DNA of 64,000 nt from Sporosarcina luteola (GTDB lineage: Bacteria; Bacillota; Bacilli; Bacillales_A; Planococcaceae). This document shows positions 41,089-50,475 of the stretch, one piece after another. The notes beneath the pieces were generated by a model. The model searched no databases. It was not told the origin of the DNA and worked only from the letters and a program-made list of their open reading frames with translations. The stretch covers positions 1 through 64,000 of the forward strand of contig NZ_JAMBOI010000002.1 of the NCBI RefSeq assembly GCF_023715535.1. The letters are read 5' to 3'. How positions within the stretch are numbered: position 1 is the stretch's first letter; each line of letters starts with the position of its first letter. Position numbers and translations under genes: made by a program.

Positions 41089-41928
41089 TTGAAAAAAATT
41101 CATATCGTCACAGACTCGACAGCGGATTTAATAGAAAACTATATTGACCAATATGATATCCATGTTGTTCCGCTCACAATCCATATTGACGGCAATACGT
41201 ATACCGATGGAGTCGATTTACAGCCAGAATCATTCATAGAAAAGATGAAAGGGAGCAATGAGCTTCCTAAGAGTTCACAGCCTGCCGCCGGCGTTTTCAA
41301 ACAACTATACGACCGCCTTGGCCAAGATGGCAGTGAAATCATATCCATCCATATGACGGGCGGAATGAGCGGAACTGTAAAATCTGCCGAAGCCGCTGCT
41401 GAAATGACCGATTCGAAAGTGACTGTCATTGACTCCATGTTTATTTCACATGCTTTGACGTTTCAAGTCGTGGAAGCTGCCAGAATGGCCAGTGAAGGGA
41501 GAAGTGTGGACGAGATTGTAAAGAGGTTGGCTGATGTACGTAAAAATACGACGCTATTCGTTGTCGTCGATATGTTAGACAATCTCGTTAAAGGTGGACG
41601 TATCGGCAAAGGGAAGGCGTTGATCGGTTCTCTTTTGAATATAAAGCCGATTGCAACTTTGCAAGACGGCGTCTATACACCAGTAGGCAAAGCACGCAGC
41701 CATAAGCAGGTTGTAGCGCAACTTTTCAAAGCCTTCAAAGAAGAGACGGCAGGCAAAATAATCCGTTCAATCGGCATCTCCCATGCGAATGGAATGGCAA
41801 TGGCTGAGCCGCTAATGCAGCTAATGGAAGAATCAGGATGGAACGATGTCAAGTTCTCCTTCACTTCGCCAATCATCAGCACACATACGGGAGAAGGAGC
41901 GATTGGATTCATGTATTATACCGACTGA
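41089..41928 (+). CDS. degV: DegV-family fatty-acid-binding protein
   Basis: A 279-residue product from TTG 41089, eight bases after AAGGAAG. It opens with the family signature KIHIVTDSTADL and has VPLTIHIDGNTYTDGVD, SSQPAAGVF, ISIHMTGGMSGTVKSA, VIDSMFISHALTFQV and VKGGRIGKGKALIGSLLNIKPI. The last of these lines the fatty-acid pocket. DegV/FakB proteins bind a fatty acid and present it to a kinase (FakA) for phosphorylation. Its place beside ypmR-ypmS matches B. subtilis. Confidence 0.9.
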   Translation: MKKIHIVTDSTADLIENYIDQYDIHVVPLTIHIDGNTYTDGVDLQPESFIEKMKGSNELPKSSQPAAGVFKQLYDRLGQDGSEIISIHMTGGMSGTVKSAEAAAEMTDSKVTVIDSMFISHALTFQVVEAARMASEGRSVDEIVKRLADVRKNTTLFVVVDMLDNLVKGGRIGKGKALIGSLLNIKPIATLQDGVYTPVGKARSHKQVVAQLFKAFKEETAGKIIRSIGISHANGMAMAEPLMQLMEESGWNDVKFSFTSPIISTHTGEGAIGFMYYTD

Positions 41929-41974
41929 TCACTTGGCAGGCGGTTCAAATTTTAATAAAAGGGGAACTGTGTTT

Positions 41975-42787
41975 ATGAGAAGAATTTTCTTATTGATCGT
42001 CTTCTCATTCGTTTTAACAGGATGCCAGGAAAATGCCATATATAAGACAACTTCATTTTCCGAAAGGGAAGGCTTGGCACTATCGGACTATCGCATACCA
42101 GACTATTTCATTCCCGAACCGGTTACTGTCATAGGGCTTGGGGATTCACTTACCCAAGGGGTGGGAGATGAGTTGAAGAGAAGCGGATATTTCGGTCGTG
42201 TAGCACTGGCAATGAATGACTGGAAAGGTGTTGAAGAGATCGATTCAATAAACTTGGCCAAAAGAGGAAGGCGAAGCGACCAATTGATCGATCAACTGGA
42301 AGAGGAAGACATCCAGGCGCAAATTAAGAAGGCAGATGTCATCTATATGACAATCGGCGGAAATGACATGATGAAAATCGTCAAGGCGAACCTTTTCAAT
42401 TTGACCGCAAAACCGTTTTATGTCGAATTGGGCAAGTTTGAAAATCGCCTCGATGAAATATTCAAGATGATACGCGGATTAAATGGTGATGCAGTCATAG
42501 TCGTTGCCGGCTTATATAATCCGTTATCCATCGTCACCGATGAAGCGAATGAATTTGAAACGGTCATCGAAGATTGGAATGAGGCAATTGAAATTCAGGC
42601 GATCATGGACGGAAAGGCCTGTTTCGTGCCTGTCGTTGACTTGTTTGTTAGCAATGAAAACATGGTATACCACTCCGATTTCTTTCATCCAAATGCAAAA
42701 GGATATGAATCGATGGCAAATCGCTTTATCGAAAAGATCGATCAATGCGGTTTGACGGAATTGTCGGATGGAAAATTGGATATGTAG
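41975..42787 (+). CDS. ypmR: SGNH/GDSL-type lipoprotein hydrolase (YpmR-like)
   Basis: A 270-residue product starting at ATG 41975 after AAAAGGGGAA. It has a lipobox LTGC (Cys17). SGNH blocks are in order: block I GLGDSLTQGVG (S58), block III IGGNDMM (about 123-129) and block V SDFFHPNAKGY (Asp and His about 241-245). It would be an esterase or acyl hydrolase held on the outer face of the membrane. It is followed 12 bp later by ypmS, as in B. subtilis. The substrate is not known. Confidence 0.88.
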   Translation: MRRIFLLIVFSFVLTGCQENAIYKTTSFSEREGLALSDYRIPDYFIPEPVTVIGLGDSLTQGVGDELKRSGYFGRVALAMNDWKGVEEIDSINLAKRGRRSDQLIDQLEEEDIQAQIKKADVIYMTIGGNDMMKIVKANLFNLTAKPFYVELGKFENRLDEIFKMIRGLNGDAVIVVAGLYNPLSIVTDEANEFETVIEDWNEAIEIQAIMDGKACFVPVVDLFVSNENMVYHSDFFHPNAKGYESMANRFIEKIDQCGLTELSDGKLDM

Positions 42788-42799
42788 AGGTGACCGTTG

Positions 42800-43375
42800 G
42801 TGAATCTTTGGAAAATAGCATTTTTCGTGCTAGCCGGCATAATCGTGTCCGGTATTATTGCATTAGTGATTTTACTTGAAGGTCCAGGAGATTCGGATCC
42901 GCTTCCACCGTTGAATCAATATTCGCCAAAGGGCAGTGTATTGAGCGTCAAGGCTACCCGTAATGACTTGGAGGCGCTCGCGAATAATTATATCCGAAAA
43001 GCGATGAAGGGTGAAAAGCTTCCTGTAACAATGGAAGTGCAGGATGATGTCATGCTCCATTCCGAATTGACCGCATTTGGGATGACTTTTCCCCTCATGA
43101 TGCATTTTGACCCGGTTGTTCTTAAAGACGGAAATTTAATGCTGAAACAGACTTCTATGGAAATCGGCCCATTGAATCTTCCTCCGTCGACCGTTTTAAG
43201 CGTATTGCGCGATTCGTTCAAGTTGCCTCCATGGATGATCGTCAGACCTAAAGAGGAAGAAATATTCATCCACTTATCGGAACTGGAAATCGCAGGGAAT
43301 TTACAAGTTCGGGCTAAATCGGTCGATCTTGTGAATGATAATATTGAACTTGAAGTGACAATACCCAATGATTGA
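42800..43375 (+). CDS. ypmS: YpmS-family (DUF2140) membrane-anchored protein
   Basis: A 191-residue protein from GTG 42800, seven bases after GAGGTG. It has one N-terminal membrane segment (about 4-26) and an extracytoplasmic domain of about 150 residues, with ATRNDLEALANNYIRKAMKG, a TMEVQDDVMLHSELTAFG strand pair and a C-terminal ELEIAGNLQVRAKSVDLVND. This is the DUF2140 type, which resembles lipid-binding beta domains. Coupling with the YpmR hydrolase suggests a joint role at the membrane surface; that is inference. Confidence 0.85.
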   Translation: MNLWKIAFFVLAGIIVSGIIALVILLEGPGDSDPLPPLNQYSPKGSVLSVKATRNDLEALANNYIRKAMKGEKLPVTMEVQDDVMLHSELTAFGMTFPLMMHFDPVVLKDGNLMLKQTSMEIGPLNLPPSTVLSVLRDSFKLPPWMIVRPKEEEIFIHLSELEIAGNLQVRAKSVDLVNDNIELEVTIPND

Positions 43376-43387
43376 GGAGTGATAGTA

Positions 43388-43918
43388 TTGGCAATTCAAA
43401 AAGCGACGTTCGCCGGAGGTTGTTTTTGGTGCATGGTAAAGCCTTTCGATCGGTATGAGGGCGTCTTATCTGTCATCTCCGGATATACGGGTGGAGATGT
43501 TGAAAACCCTTCATATGAACTCGTCTGCACAAATTCGACGGGACATCGTGAGGCAGTTCAAATCACCTTTGATGATTCTGTAATTTCATATGAGGAGCTG
43601 CTTGCTATCTTTTGGCGTCAGATTGATCCGACAGATGCAGGGGGGCAGTTTTTCGATCGAGGGGAATCATATCAAACAACGATTTTCACCCACTCAACTG
43701 AACAAGAAGAGCTAGCCATGAAATCGAAACAGGAGCTTGCGTCTTCCGGTAAGTTCGACAAGCCGATCAAAACTGAAATTTTAAAAGCAAAACCATTTTA
43801 TCCTGCGGAAGAAGGACACCAGAACTATTATGCGAAAAACCCTACTCACTACAAACGGTACTCTATCGGATCGGGACGGGAGCAATTCAAAACTGAACAT
43901 TGGGGTGATCAATCATGA
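43388..43918 (+). CDS. msrA: Peptide-methionine (S)-S-oxide reductase
   Basis: A 176-residue enzyme from TTG 43388, nine bases after GAGGAG. GCFWC gives catalytic C12, with C15 as a near neighbour. [35 protein letters not shown] and [11 protein letters not shown] are the family marks. It reduces methionine-S-sulfoxide in proteins. There is no C-terminal resolving Cys pair of the long type, so it may use another reductant path. It overlaps msrB by four bases. Confidence 0.93.
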   Translation: MAIQKATFAGGCFWCMVKPFDRYEGVLSVISGYTGGDVENPSYELVCTNSTGHREAVQITFDDSVISYEELLAIFWRQIDPTDAGGQFFDRGESYQTTIFTHSTEQEELAMKSKQELASSGKFDKPIKTEILKAKPFYPAEEGHQNYYAKNPTHYKRYSIGSGREQFKTEHWGDQS

Positions 43919-44352
43919 AGGAAGATCTTAAAATGAAACTGACCGATATGCAATACTATGTGACACAGGAAAATGGAACGGAACCGCCATTCAATAATGA
44001 ATTCGATAGCCACTATGAAGAGGGCATCTACGTAGATATCGTCTCGGGAAAACCGCTTTTCAGCTCCAACGATAAATATGATGCAGGATGCGGTTGGCCG
44101 AGCTTCACGAAACCGATTGAGAGCGAGGAAGTGACAGAGCACTTCGATGCAACCCATGGAATGCGGAGGACGGAAGTGCGTAGCCGAACAGCAGATTCCC
44201 ATTTAGGACATGTTTTCCCTGATGGTCCCGGGCCTGCAGGTCTTCGATATTGCATCAATTCGGCAGCATTACGATTTATTCCTAAAGACGAGCTTGAAGA
44301 AGAAGGGTACGGGAAATATTCCCGTTTATTTACTGACGGAAAGGAGGGGTAA
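43915..44352 (+). CDS. msrB: Peptide-methionine (R)-S-oxide reductase
   Basis: A 145-residue enzyme. [39 protein letters not shown] (C59), [19 protein letters not shown] and [11 protein letters not shown] (catalytic C113) are diagnostic. It lacks the two CxxC zinc motifs, so it is of the zinc-free type, with C59 as probable resolving Cys. The ATG at 43915 overlaps msrA; ATG 43933 is an alternative start with AAGGAAG before it. Together MsrA and MsrB repair both sulfoxide forms. Confidence 0.92.
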   Translation: MKEDLKMKLTDMQYYVTQENGTEPPFNNEFDSHYEEGIYVDIVSGKPLFSSNDKYDAGCGWPSFTKPIESEEVTEHFDATHGMRRTEVRSRTADSHLGHVFPDGPGPAGLRYCINSAALRFIPKDELEEEGYGKYSRLFTDGKEG

Positions 44353-44353
44353 G

Positions 44354-44575
44354 ATGGATCGTTCTTTTTATCAATTTGTCTTATCTTTTCGGGGCGGAAA
44401 GAAAGACGACGAAAAATCCACTTTTGCAGAAGCGGTGTTCAATGATCACAGTTTTCCTAAAGATGAAAAAGGCTTCGACCCTCTCTCCCGCTACTTGGAG
44501 GAAAAAGCGGATCCCGAAATGCCAAGCATAGTTTTCGATGAATTGTATACATTGTACAAAGAGCGGTTCCAGTAG
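44354..44575 (+). CDS. yozE: YozE-family (UPF0346) small protein
   Basis: A 73-residue product from ATG 44354 after AAAGGAGGGG. The sequence SFYQFVLSFRGGKKDDEKSTF, with FAEAVFNDHSFPKDEKGFDPLSRYLE after it, is the YozE/UPF0346 three-helix domain. These are found widely in Bacillota, mostly unknown in function and sometimes noted as SAM-like nucleic-acid-binding folds. It begins one base after the msrB stop, so it is in the same operon. Confidence 0.88.
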   Translation: MDRSFYQFVLSFRGGKKDDEKSTFAEAVFNDHSFPKDEKGFDPLSRYLEEKADPEMPSIVFDELYTLYKERFQ

Positions 44576-44655
44576 GGCCGGAGCATCATCTTCATTGCAT
44601 AAAATGAGGATTAACTGTATGATTAGAAAAGAAATTTGAAAGTGAGGCGTGTACA

Positions 44656-45357
44656 TTGAGCATACATATTAATGCGAAAAAAGGCGATATTGCAGATACG
44701 ATTCTCCTTCCGGGAGACCCATTGCGTGCAAAATATATCGCAGAAACATTCTTGGAAGATGTAACACAGTATAATGAAGTGAGGAATATGTTCGGATACA
44801 CAGGAACATATAAAGGGAAGCGCATATCTGTGCAAGGGACAGGTATGGGCGTTCCGTCAATTTCCATTTACATTAATGAGTTGATGCAAGAATATGATGT
44901 ACAAAAATTGATCCGCGTGGGAACTTGTGGCGCAATACAAAAAGACGTGCATGTGCGCGACGTTATTTTAGCACAAAGTGCGACAACGAATTCACCAATC
45001 AACCGGACGTTTTTCAACGGTGTCGATTATGCACCGACAGCAGATTTCGATTTATTGCTCAAGGCTTATAATGCAGGTCTGGAAAAGGGTCTAAAGTTGA
45101 AAGTTGGTAACATCTTCACAGAAGACTTCTTCTACAATGAGCATGCAGAGCATGAAAAACTGGCGCAATACGGTGTGTTAGCTGTCGAAATGGAAGCGGC
45201 TGCCCTCTACACATTGGCTGCAAAATTCGGAAGACAGGCATTAGCAGTATTGACGGTAAGCGACCATATCCTTACAGGTGAAGTCACAACTGCCGAAGAA
45301 CGCCAAACGACATTTAATGACATGATTGTTGTTGCACTTGAAGCTGCAATTCAATAA
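44656..45357 (+). CDS. deoD: Purine-nucleoside phosphorylase (DeoD type)
   Basis: A 233-residue enzyme from TTG 44656, with AGTGAGG nine bases upstream. It has [19 protein letters not shown] (phosphate site), [50 protein letters not shown] and [11 protein letters not shown], typical of hexameric DeoD. It splits purine (deoxy)nucleosides into base and sugar phosphate for salvage. It is a single gene ending at a terminator. Confidence 0.95.
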   Translation: MSIHINAKKGDIADTILLPGDPLRAKYIAETFLEDVTQYNEVRNMFGYTGTYKGKRISVQGTGMGVPSISIYINELMQEYDVQKLIRVGTCGAIQKDVHVRDVILAQSATTNSPINRTFFNGVDYAPTADFDLLLKAYNAGLEKGLKLKVGNIFTEDFFYNEHAEHEKLAQYGVLAVEMEAAALYTLAAKFGRQALAVLTVSDHILTGEVTTAEERQTTFNDMIVVALEAAIQ

Positions 45358-45369
45358 TAAGGCAACGGA

Positions 45370-45403
45370 GGACCGCTCGCTGCATCAACGGCGGTCTTTT
45401 TTT
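45370..45403 (+). terminator. Terminator after deoD
   Basis: GACCGC (45371-45376) pairs with GCGGTC (45391-45396), followed by seven T residues. Confidence 0.8.
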
Positions 45404-45442
45404 GAATGAACCGTTATAACGGGAATGAAAGTGGGGAATGGG

Positions 45443-46942
45443 ATGGACGAAAAAGAGAAAAATGGTGGTCCTGAAGCTGAAACGAACTACGAACCACCGG
45501 CAAAACGTTATATACGAATGAAACCGTTCTCGTTAGTCATGCTCATATTCGGCCTTGTTCTTGCGACAGCCGCGGTGACTTTTTTTGCGTTGACGACGGG
45601 GGAGGATAAGGTCGTTGAAGTGGTCAGTCCTCAAAATCCGGCGGCAGAGCGTAAGGAATTTAAAAAGCTTTATGAAGCTTATGATGAAATGAAAAAAACC
45701 TATTATAACGAAATTGATGAATCGGCAGTTATCGATGGTGCAATCAATGGGATGATTGAAGCGCTAGGCGATCCTTTTTCGGACTATTTGAATGAGAAGG
45801 AAGCACGTCAATTAACTGAAAGTATTTCTTCGAGTTTTGAAGGAATCGGTGCAGAAATTCAGGAATTGAACGGGTATATTAATGTCGTTTCACCTATAAA
45901 GAATTCGCCCGCGGAACGCGCAGGCATCTTGCCGAATGATTTAATCATCGCAGTAGACGGCAAAAGCATCCAAGGTATGTCCTCATCAGAAGCTGTCCTT
46001 CTAATTAGAGGGAAAAAGGGAACAACGGTCACTCTTTCCGTCCGACGAGGCGAAATTGGAGAGCCATTTGACGTGAAAATAGAAAGAGACGTCATTCCGA
46101 TTGAAACTGTATATGCTGAAATGCTTGATAACAACATTGCACATATTCATATAACAAGCTTTTCTGAACATACGTATGATGAATTATTGGCTGCGTTGGA
46201 TGAAATGGAAAACAAAGGAATGGCCGGCCTTATAGTGGATGTCCGTCAAAATCCAGGCGGTATGCTGAACACGGCAATCGATATTTCTGACCTATTCGTT
46301 GAAAAGGATAAAAACCTCTTCCAATATGAAGGCAAAGGAAATAATCCCGAAGTATATGTTGCATCCGACGGTAAAAAAGTAGAGGTCCCTGTGACACTAA
46401 TCATCGATGACGGCAGTGCCTCTGCATCTGAAATTTTGGCAGGCGCTTTAAAAGAATCTGCAAATGTACCTCTTATCGGCATTAAGACATATGGGAAAGG
46501 AACTGTCCAGACACCAAAAGATTTGCCGGACGGCTCCAACTTGAAACTGACAACAGCCAAATGGTTGACACCGAATGGCAACTGGATACATGAAAAAGGA
46601 ATCGAGCCTGACATCGAAGTCCCGTACCCATCTTACGCCACGCTCCCATTCCTTGATCCGTCAATGGAAATGAAAGAGGGAATGGTATCACCTGCAATCA
46701 AGACAGCTGAGGAAATGCTGAGCGCTGTCGGATATGATCCGGGAGAGATCGATGGTCTGTTCGATCAAACGACGCAGACAGCGGTCACAGAACTCCAAAA
46801 AGCATTGTCGTTAAAAGCGGATGGCATTTTAGTTGGCGATACGACATATGGTTTGATGAATGAACTGAGAAATAAAATCCATGAAGAAGATCCGCAGTTG
46901 CTAAAAGCGAAAGAAGTCTTATTGGAACAGATCAAAAAATGA
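45443..46942 (+). CDS. ctpA: C-terminal processing peptidase (S41, CtpA-like)
   Basis: A 499-residue protein from ATG 45443 after GTGGGGAATGGG. It has a cytoplasmic tail and one membrane segment (28-50). An N-terminal helical part and a PDZ domain (about 130-215; SPAERAGILPNDLIIAVDGK) follow. Next is the S41 protease with RQNPGGMLNTAI, the catalytic Ser in DDGSASASEILAG (about 325-329) and Lys352 in KTYGKGTV. A peptidoglycan-binding domain closes it (about 400-475; LSAVGYDPGEIDGLFDQTT). It cuts exported proteins at the cell surface. A terminator follows. Confidence 0.9.
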   Translation: MDEKEKNGGPEAETNYEPPAKRYIRMKPFSLVMLIFGLVLATAAVTFFALTTGEDKVVEVVSPQNPAAERKEFKKLYEAYDEMKKTYYNEIDESAVIDGAINGMIEALGDPFSDYLNEKEARQLTESISSSFEGIGAEIQELNGYINVVSPIKNSPAERAGILPNDLIIAVDGKSIQGMSSSEAVLLIRGKKGTTVTLSVRRGEIGEPFDVKIERDVIPIETVYAEMLDNNIAHIHITSFSEHTYDELLAALDEMENKGMAGLIVDVRQNPGGMLNTAIDISDLFVEKDKNLFQYEGKGNNPEVYVASDGKKVEVPVTLIIDDGSASASEILAGALKESANVPLIGIKTYGKGTVQTPKDLPDGSNLKLTTAKWLTPNGNWIHEKGIEPDIEVPYPSYATLPFLDPSMEMKEGMVSPAIKTAEEMLSAVGYDPGEIDGLFDQTTQTAVTELQKALSLKADGILVGDTTYGLMNELRNKIHEEDPQLLKAKEVLLEQIKK

Positions 46943-46943
46943 T

Positions 46944-46980
46944 TGAAAAGCGTCCACTCCTCGCGGTTGGGCGCTTTTCA
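46944..46980. terminator. Terminator after ctpA
   Basis: TGAAAAGCG pairs with CGCTTTTCA, extended by an imperfect inner stem (CCACTC with GGTTGGG). It lies just before the CobW gene. Confidence 0.65.
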
Positions 46981-47000
46981 TGTATAAAAGAGGGGTACAG

Positions 47001-47900
47001 ATGATTGACGTATATTTGTTAAGCGGTTTTTTAGGAAGCGGTAAAACATCATTATTACTGAATTTGATTTCCCAACTGAAAGAACAAGGAAAAAAACCGG
47101 CGATTTTCATGAACGAATTCGGATCTATTTCAATCGACTCCGATACAGTCGGAAAGGAAAAAGACATTCCATTGAAAGAACTCTTAAATGGATGCATTTG
47201 TTGTACCGGTTCTGAAAAGACGGAGGCGCAGCTGCAAGGACTGTTGGAAGAGAATGATGACATCGATGTCATATTGATTGAGACGACGGGTGCAGCTCAT
47301 CCTGTAGAAGCGTTAGACGCTGTTTTCTCGCCTATTTTCGCAGAAAGGCTGCATTTCAAAGGAATTGTAACTGTGGCAGACGCAAAACGATGGCTGGAAA
47401 GGAATAAGATGTCGCCTCAGATCCGATCATTATTCATGGAACAGATTCGCCATGCGCATGTTCTCTTGGCTAATAAAACTGATTTATTGTCAGAATCGGA
47501 ATTAGCAACCGTTTCAATGGAACTTTCCAATTTCAATAATGCTGCGCCCGTTATCCAGACTACGAATGCAGAAATCTCTTTCTCCTTCATCGAAGAAATG
47601 CTCAGTGAGGCTCCAAAACCGACACGGGATTCCATCGTTTCTGGTCGGAACCTACCTTTGACATCCAAGTTGATAACGTTTGATGAGCCGGTTGATAAAG
47701 AGGAATTCGAAGAGTGGGTCAAATCACTACCAGATACAGTTTATCGGATGAAAGGCTACGTGCCGGTTAAAGGAATAACAAACCCCTACCTTTTCCAGTA
47801 TGCATACGGAATGGTCAATTGGCTACCGGAGTATATAAAAATGGAACCGAAACTTGTAATCATCGGAGAGGGAATCAAAGATATAGAGTATAAGGAATAA
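47001..47900 (+). CDS. CobW/COG0523-family GTPase (metallochaperone)
   Basis: A 299-residue product from ATG 47001 after AAGAGGGG. It has Walker A GFLGSGKTS (9-17), the metal-binding NGCICCTGS with C65-x-C67-C68, Walker B VILIETTGAAHP, and ANKTDLL for guanine recognition. A short CobW C-terminal domain follows (about 205-299). Family members deliver zinc, cobalt or iron to target enzymes. There is no nitrile hydratase or cobalamin gene nearby, so a zinc role like YjiA/ZNG1 types is most likely. No Zur box was seen upstream, although the gene starts only 21 bases after the ctpA terminator. Confidence 0.85.
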   Translation: MIDVYLLSGFLGSGKTSLLLNLISQLKEQGKKPAIFMNEFGSISIDSDTVGKEKDIPLKELLNGCICCTGSEKTEAQLQGLLEENDDIDVILIETTGAAHPVEALDAVFSPIFAERLHFKGIVTVADAKRWLERNKMSPQIRSLFMEQIRHAHVLLANKTDLLSESELATVSMELSNFNNAAPVIQTTNAEISFSFIEEMLSEAPKPTRDSIVSGRNLPLTSKLITFDEPVDKEEFEEWVKSLPDTVYRMKGYVPVKGITNPYLFQYAYGMVNWLPEYIKMEPKLVIIGEGIKDIEYKE

Positions 47901-48090
47901 TAGCAGTGGCGTGACTGTCAACCCCGTATTAAATGAAATAATAGTAGAATCAGCCAAAACCATCCAATTCACTTATTGTAGAACCGCCTTTGCCATCGTG
48001 TTCAGAAATTAACTGGTCCCTTTGGAAATTCATTCCGATTCTCTACTTCTCCCATGCGTTATGATAGTTTGCGAAGGGAGGAGTTATAAG

Positions 48091-48894
48091 ATGAAAAAAT
48101 CGATGGCAGTCATCTTGCTCGGTTCGGCGTTCTTATTGTCGAACACAAACAATGCTGAAGCTTCTTACAGCAATAACGACTTGAAAGTGCAAAACGTTCA
48201 GTACTATGTATATGAAGGGAACTATTCTGCGTACAATTCAAAAGAGGTTACTCAGTATATAAATACGTACTTGAATGAACTTGAAAAGTATTTTGGTAAA
48301 AACATAGAGGTTTCTCTACAACAACCTGAAATTCCGGTTAGAAAGCCTGTAGAGGAAAAACCTATGGAGCAGGCTAAACCAGCAGAACAACCAAAACCAG
48401 CAGAACAACCAAAACCGGTTCAACAGCCTCAACCGATTGAACAAGCAAAACCTGTAGAAAAGGCAGAGCCTGTTTTGGAGGAAAAACCGGTTAAAAACAC
48501 TGTGCAAAATGAAAACATCTCCGCTATTGAAAAAGCGGTACTTGATTTGACCAACGTCGAAAGACAAAAGGCGGGATTGCAGCCTTTGCAAATCGATAAA
48601 AATTTAATGAACTCTGCTCGTCAAAAATCAACAGATATGTCGAGAAATAATTACTTCTCACATACGAGCCCGACATATGGCTCTCCTTTTGATCAAATGA
48701 AAGCGAACGGCGTTACATACCGTTCTGCTGCTGAAAACATCGCAATGGGTCAGCGTTCTGCTGAAGAAGTTGTGAAAGCTTGGATGGAGTCCCCGGGTCA
48801 CAGACAAAACATTATGACACCGAACTTTACTCATATCGGCATTGGTTACGATGCAAACGGGAACTATTGGACACAACAGTTCATTCAAAAATAA
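48091..48894 (+). CDS. Secreted CAP-domain protein (YkwD-like)
   Basis: A 267-residue protein from ATG 48091 after GGGAGGAG. It has a signal peptide (cleavage near AEA-S, residue 24), a region to about 85, and a Pro/Lys/Glu/Gln-rich spacer (about 85-140) of near repeats of the type PAEQPKP/PVEKAEP. The CAP (SCP/PR1) domain follows (about 145-267), with LTNVERQKAGLQPLQID, ARQKSTDMSRNNYFSHTSP, AAENIAMGQRSAEEVVKAWMESPGHRQNIM and HIGIGYDANGNYWTQQF. Bacillus relatives are found in spores and cell walls. Its function is unknown. It lies just before the germinant receptor operon with a terminator between them. Confidence 0.88.
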   Translation: MKKSMAVILLGSAFLLSNTNNAEASYSNNDLKVQNVQYYVYEGNYSAYNSKEVTQYINTYLNELEKYFGKNIEVSLQQPEIPVRKPVEEKPMEQAKPAEQPKPAEQPKPVQQPQPIEQAKPVEKAEPVLEEKPVKNTVQNENISAIEKAVLDLTNVERQKAGLQPLQIDKNLMNSARQKSTDMSRNNYFSHTSPTYGSPFDQMKANGVTYRSAAENIAMGQRSAEEVVKAWMESPGHRQNIMTPNFTHIGIGYDANGNYWTQQFIQK

Positions 48895-48905
48895 TTGCAA
48901 TTGAA

Positions 48906-48948
48906 GAGTCATCCTTTGTGCCGCCATGGTACAGAGGGTGACTTTTTT
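48906..48948 (+). terminator. Terminator after the CAP-domain gene
   Basis: AGTCATCC (48907-48914) pairs with GGGTGACT (48936-48943), followed by T residues. Confidence 0.75.
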
Positions 48949-49038
48949 GATGCAATTCAGGTGATTCCCATATATGAGCCATTACAAAACGTTTAAAACA
49001 TTTTTGCTGGGCACATACTTTTCCAAGAGGTGAATATC

Positions 49039-50475
49039 ATGGATGACGTAAAATCGAATGACAGTTTGATTTTATATATACAAAACCTTTTCCATGATTC
49101 CGCAGATCTTATTGTGCGGAAAATCACTTGGAAAGATGGAGATGGGATTATCTGTTTCTTCTCTACAATGACGGAAAGCAGCGAAGTGAATAAGCAGATT
49201 GAGATTCTTCGACTTCGTTCAATTGCTGAACTTCCAAATTGGGCGGGAACCGCAACCTCGAGTGTAGAAGCATTTTCAGTACCGAAATTGGTCAATAGTG
49301 TTACCAATGGATTTGTTGCAATTTTTTTCCCTGCAACGAATCTGTTAATGACCATTACAATCCCCTCATTTGAAGTACGTTCAACGACCGAGCCGACTAA
49401 TGAATTCGTCATTCGCGGTCCCCATGAAGGTTTCGTGGAAAGCATCGACAAAAACATTTCGCTTATCCGGAAGCATCTACCCATTCCAGATTTAGTTAGG
49501 AAGGATATACTGATTGGAACAGATACGAATACGAAAGTTACGTATGTGTACATCGAGTCCATCGCTGATAAAAATGTCGTAAACGAAGTTAAAACACGAC
49601 TTAAAAATATTGATCGTTCCAAAATATACAGCATTGGACAAATCGAGGATTATTTGGAGGATTCGGTTTGGTCTCCTTTCCCCCAGTTTTTGAACACAGA
49701 AAGACCGGATCGTGCCGTGGCGAATTTATTGGAAGGGAAAATTGTCATTTTCACGGACCAGTCTCCTTCAGCACTCATTGCACCGGTCACTTTTTTTTCG
49801 TTTTATGAGTCACCGGACGATTTTAATGGACGTGTCATCGTCGGATCATTCTTTCGGATGCTTCGATTATTCAGTTTCCTGATCGCCGTTTTCCTGCCCG
49901 CATTTTACATTGCTGTCGTCGGCTTCCATTCGGAAATCTTGCCATTCGACCTAAGTAGAAAAGTGAAATTAGCTGTGGAATTTATCCCATATCGTCCAAT
50001 AATTGAAGCACTAATTGTGGAACTTTTCATAGAAATCATCCGGGAAGCGACAATCCGGCTACCAGCGCCGATTGGTCCAACAATCGGGATAGTCGGTGGT
50101 CTCGTAATCGGAGACGCAATTGTCAATGCGGGTCTCGTGTCGAATTTAATGGTGGTTGTCGTGGCAATGACTGCAATTTCAAGCTTTGTCGTGCCGAGCG
50201 TCGAAATGAACACGACAATACGGATAATCCGGTTTCCATTCATGCTTGCTGCCACATTTTTTGGTTTTTTCGGCATCGCTATTTTAGCACTCATCTTGTT
50301 TATCCATTTACTGAATAGATCTTCACTGAACCAACCCTATCTATCACCGGTTGTCCCATTTGACCCTTCCCGTTTTAAAAATATTTTCTTCAGGCTTCCT
50401 TATTATAAGAATCATAAGCAACAACAAACATTTAAACACGGCGGAGGAAAGCGGAAGAAGGGGGATAGAAATTGA
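49039..50475 (+). CDS. GerA-family spore germination protein, A subunit
   Basis: A 478-residue protein from ATG 49039 after AAGAGGTG. The N-terminal 240 residues are soluble, with RSIAELPNWAGTATSSVEA and DKNVVNEVKTRLKNI. The following membrane part has about five segments, with SPFPQFLNTERPDRAVANLLEGKIVIFTD, LPAFYIAVVGFHSEILPFDL and RLPAPIGPTIGIVGGLVIGDAIV, all hallmarks of GerAA/GerKA subunits. It forms an oligomeric germinant-gated channel in the spore inner membrane. The three genes A-B-C overlap by four bases each, a single operon. A sigma-G promoter is expected; only a weak CATACTT -10 candidate is visible near 49014. Confidence 0.93.
   Translation: MDDVKSNDSLILYIQNLFHDSADLIVRKITWKDGDGIICFFSTMTESSEVNKQIEILRLRSIAELPNWAGTATSSVEAFSVPKLVNSVTNGFVAIFFPATNLLMTITIPSFEVRSTTEPTNEFVIRGPHEGFVESIDKNISLIRKHLPIPDLVRKDILIGTDTNTKVTYVYIESIADKNVVNEVKTRLKNIDRSKIYSIGQIEDYLEDSVWSPFPQFLNTERPDRAVANLLEGKIVIFTDQSPSALIAPVTFFSFYESPDDFNGRVIVGSFFRMLRLFSFLIAVFLPAFYIAVVGFHSEILPFDLSRKVKLAVEFIPYRPIIEALIVELFIEIIREATIRLPAPIGPTIGIVGGLVIGDAIVNAGLVSNLMVVVVAMTAISSFVVPSVEMNTTIRIIRFPFMLAATFFGFFGIAILALILFIHLLNRSSLNQPYLSPVVPFDPSRFKNIFFRLPYYKNHKQQQTFKHGGGKRKKGDRN

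Noticed and set aside
48361..48480. CRISPR-like or tandem DNA repeat
   Set aside because: The repetition comes from the Pro/Lys/Gln-rich protein spacer of the CAP-domain gene, not from equal repeats with spacers.
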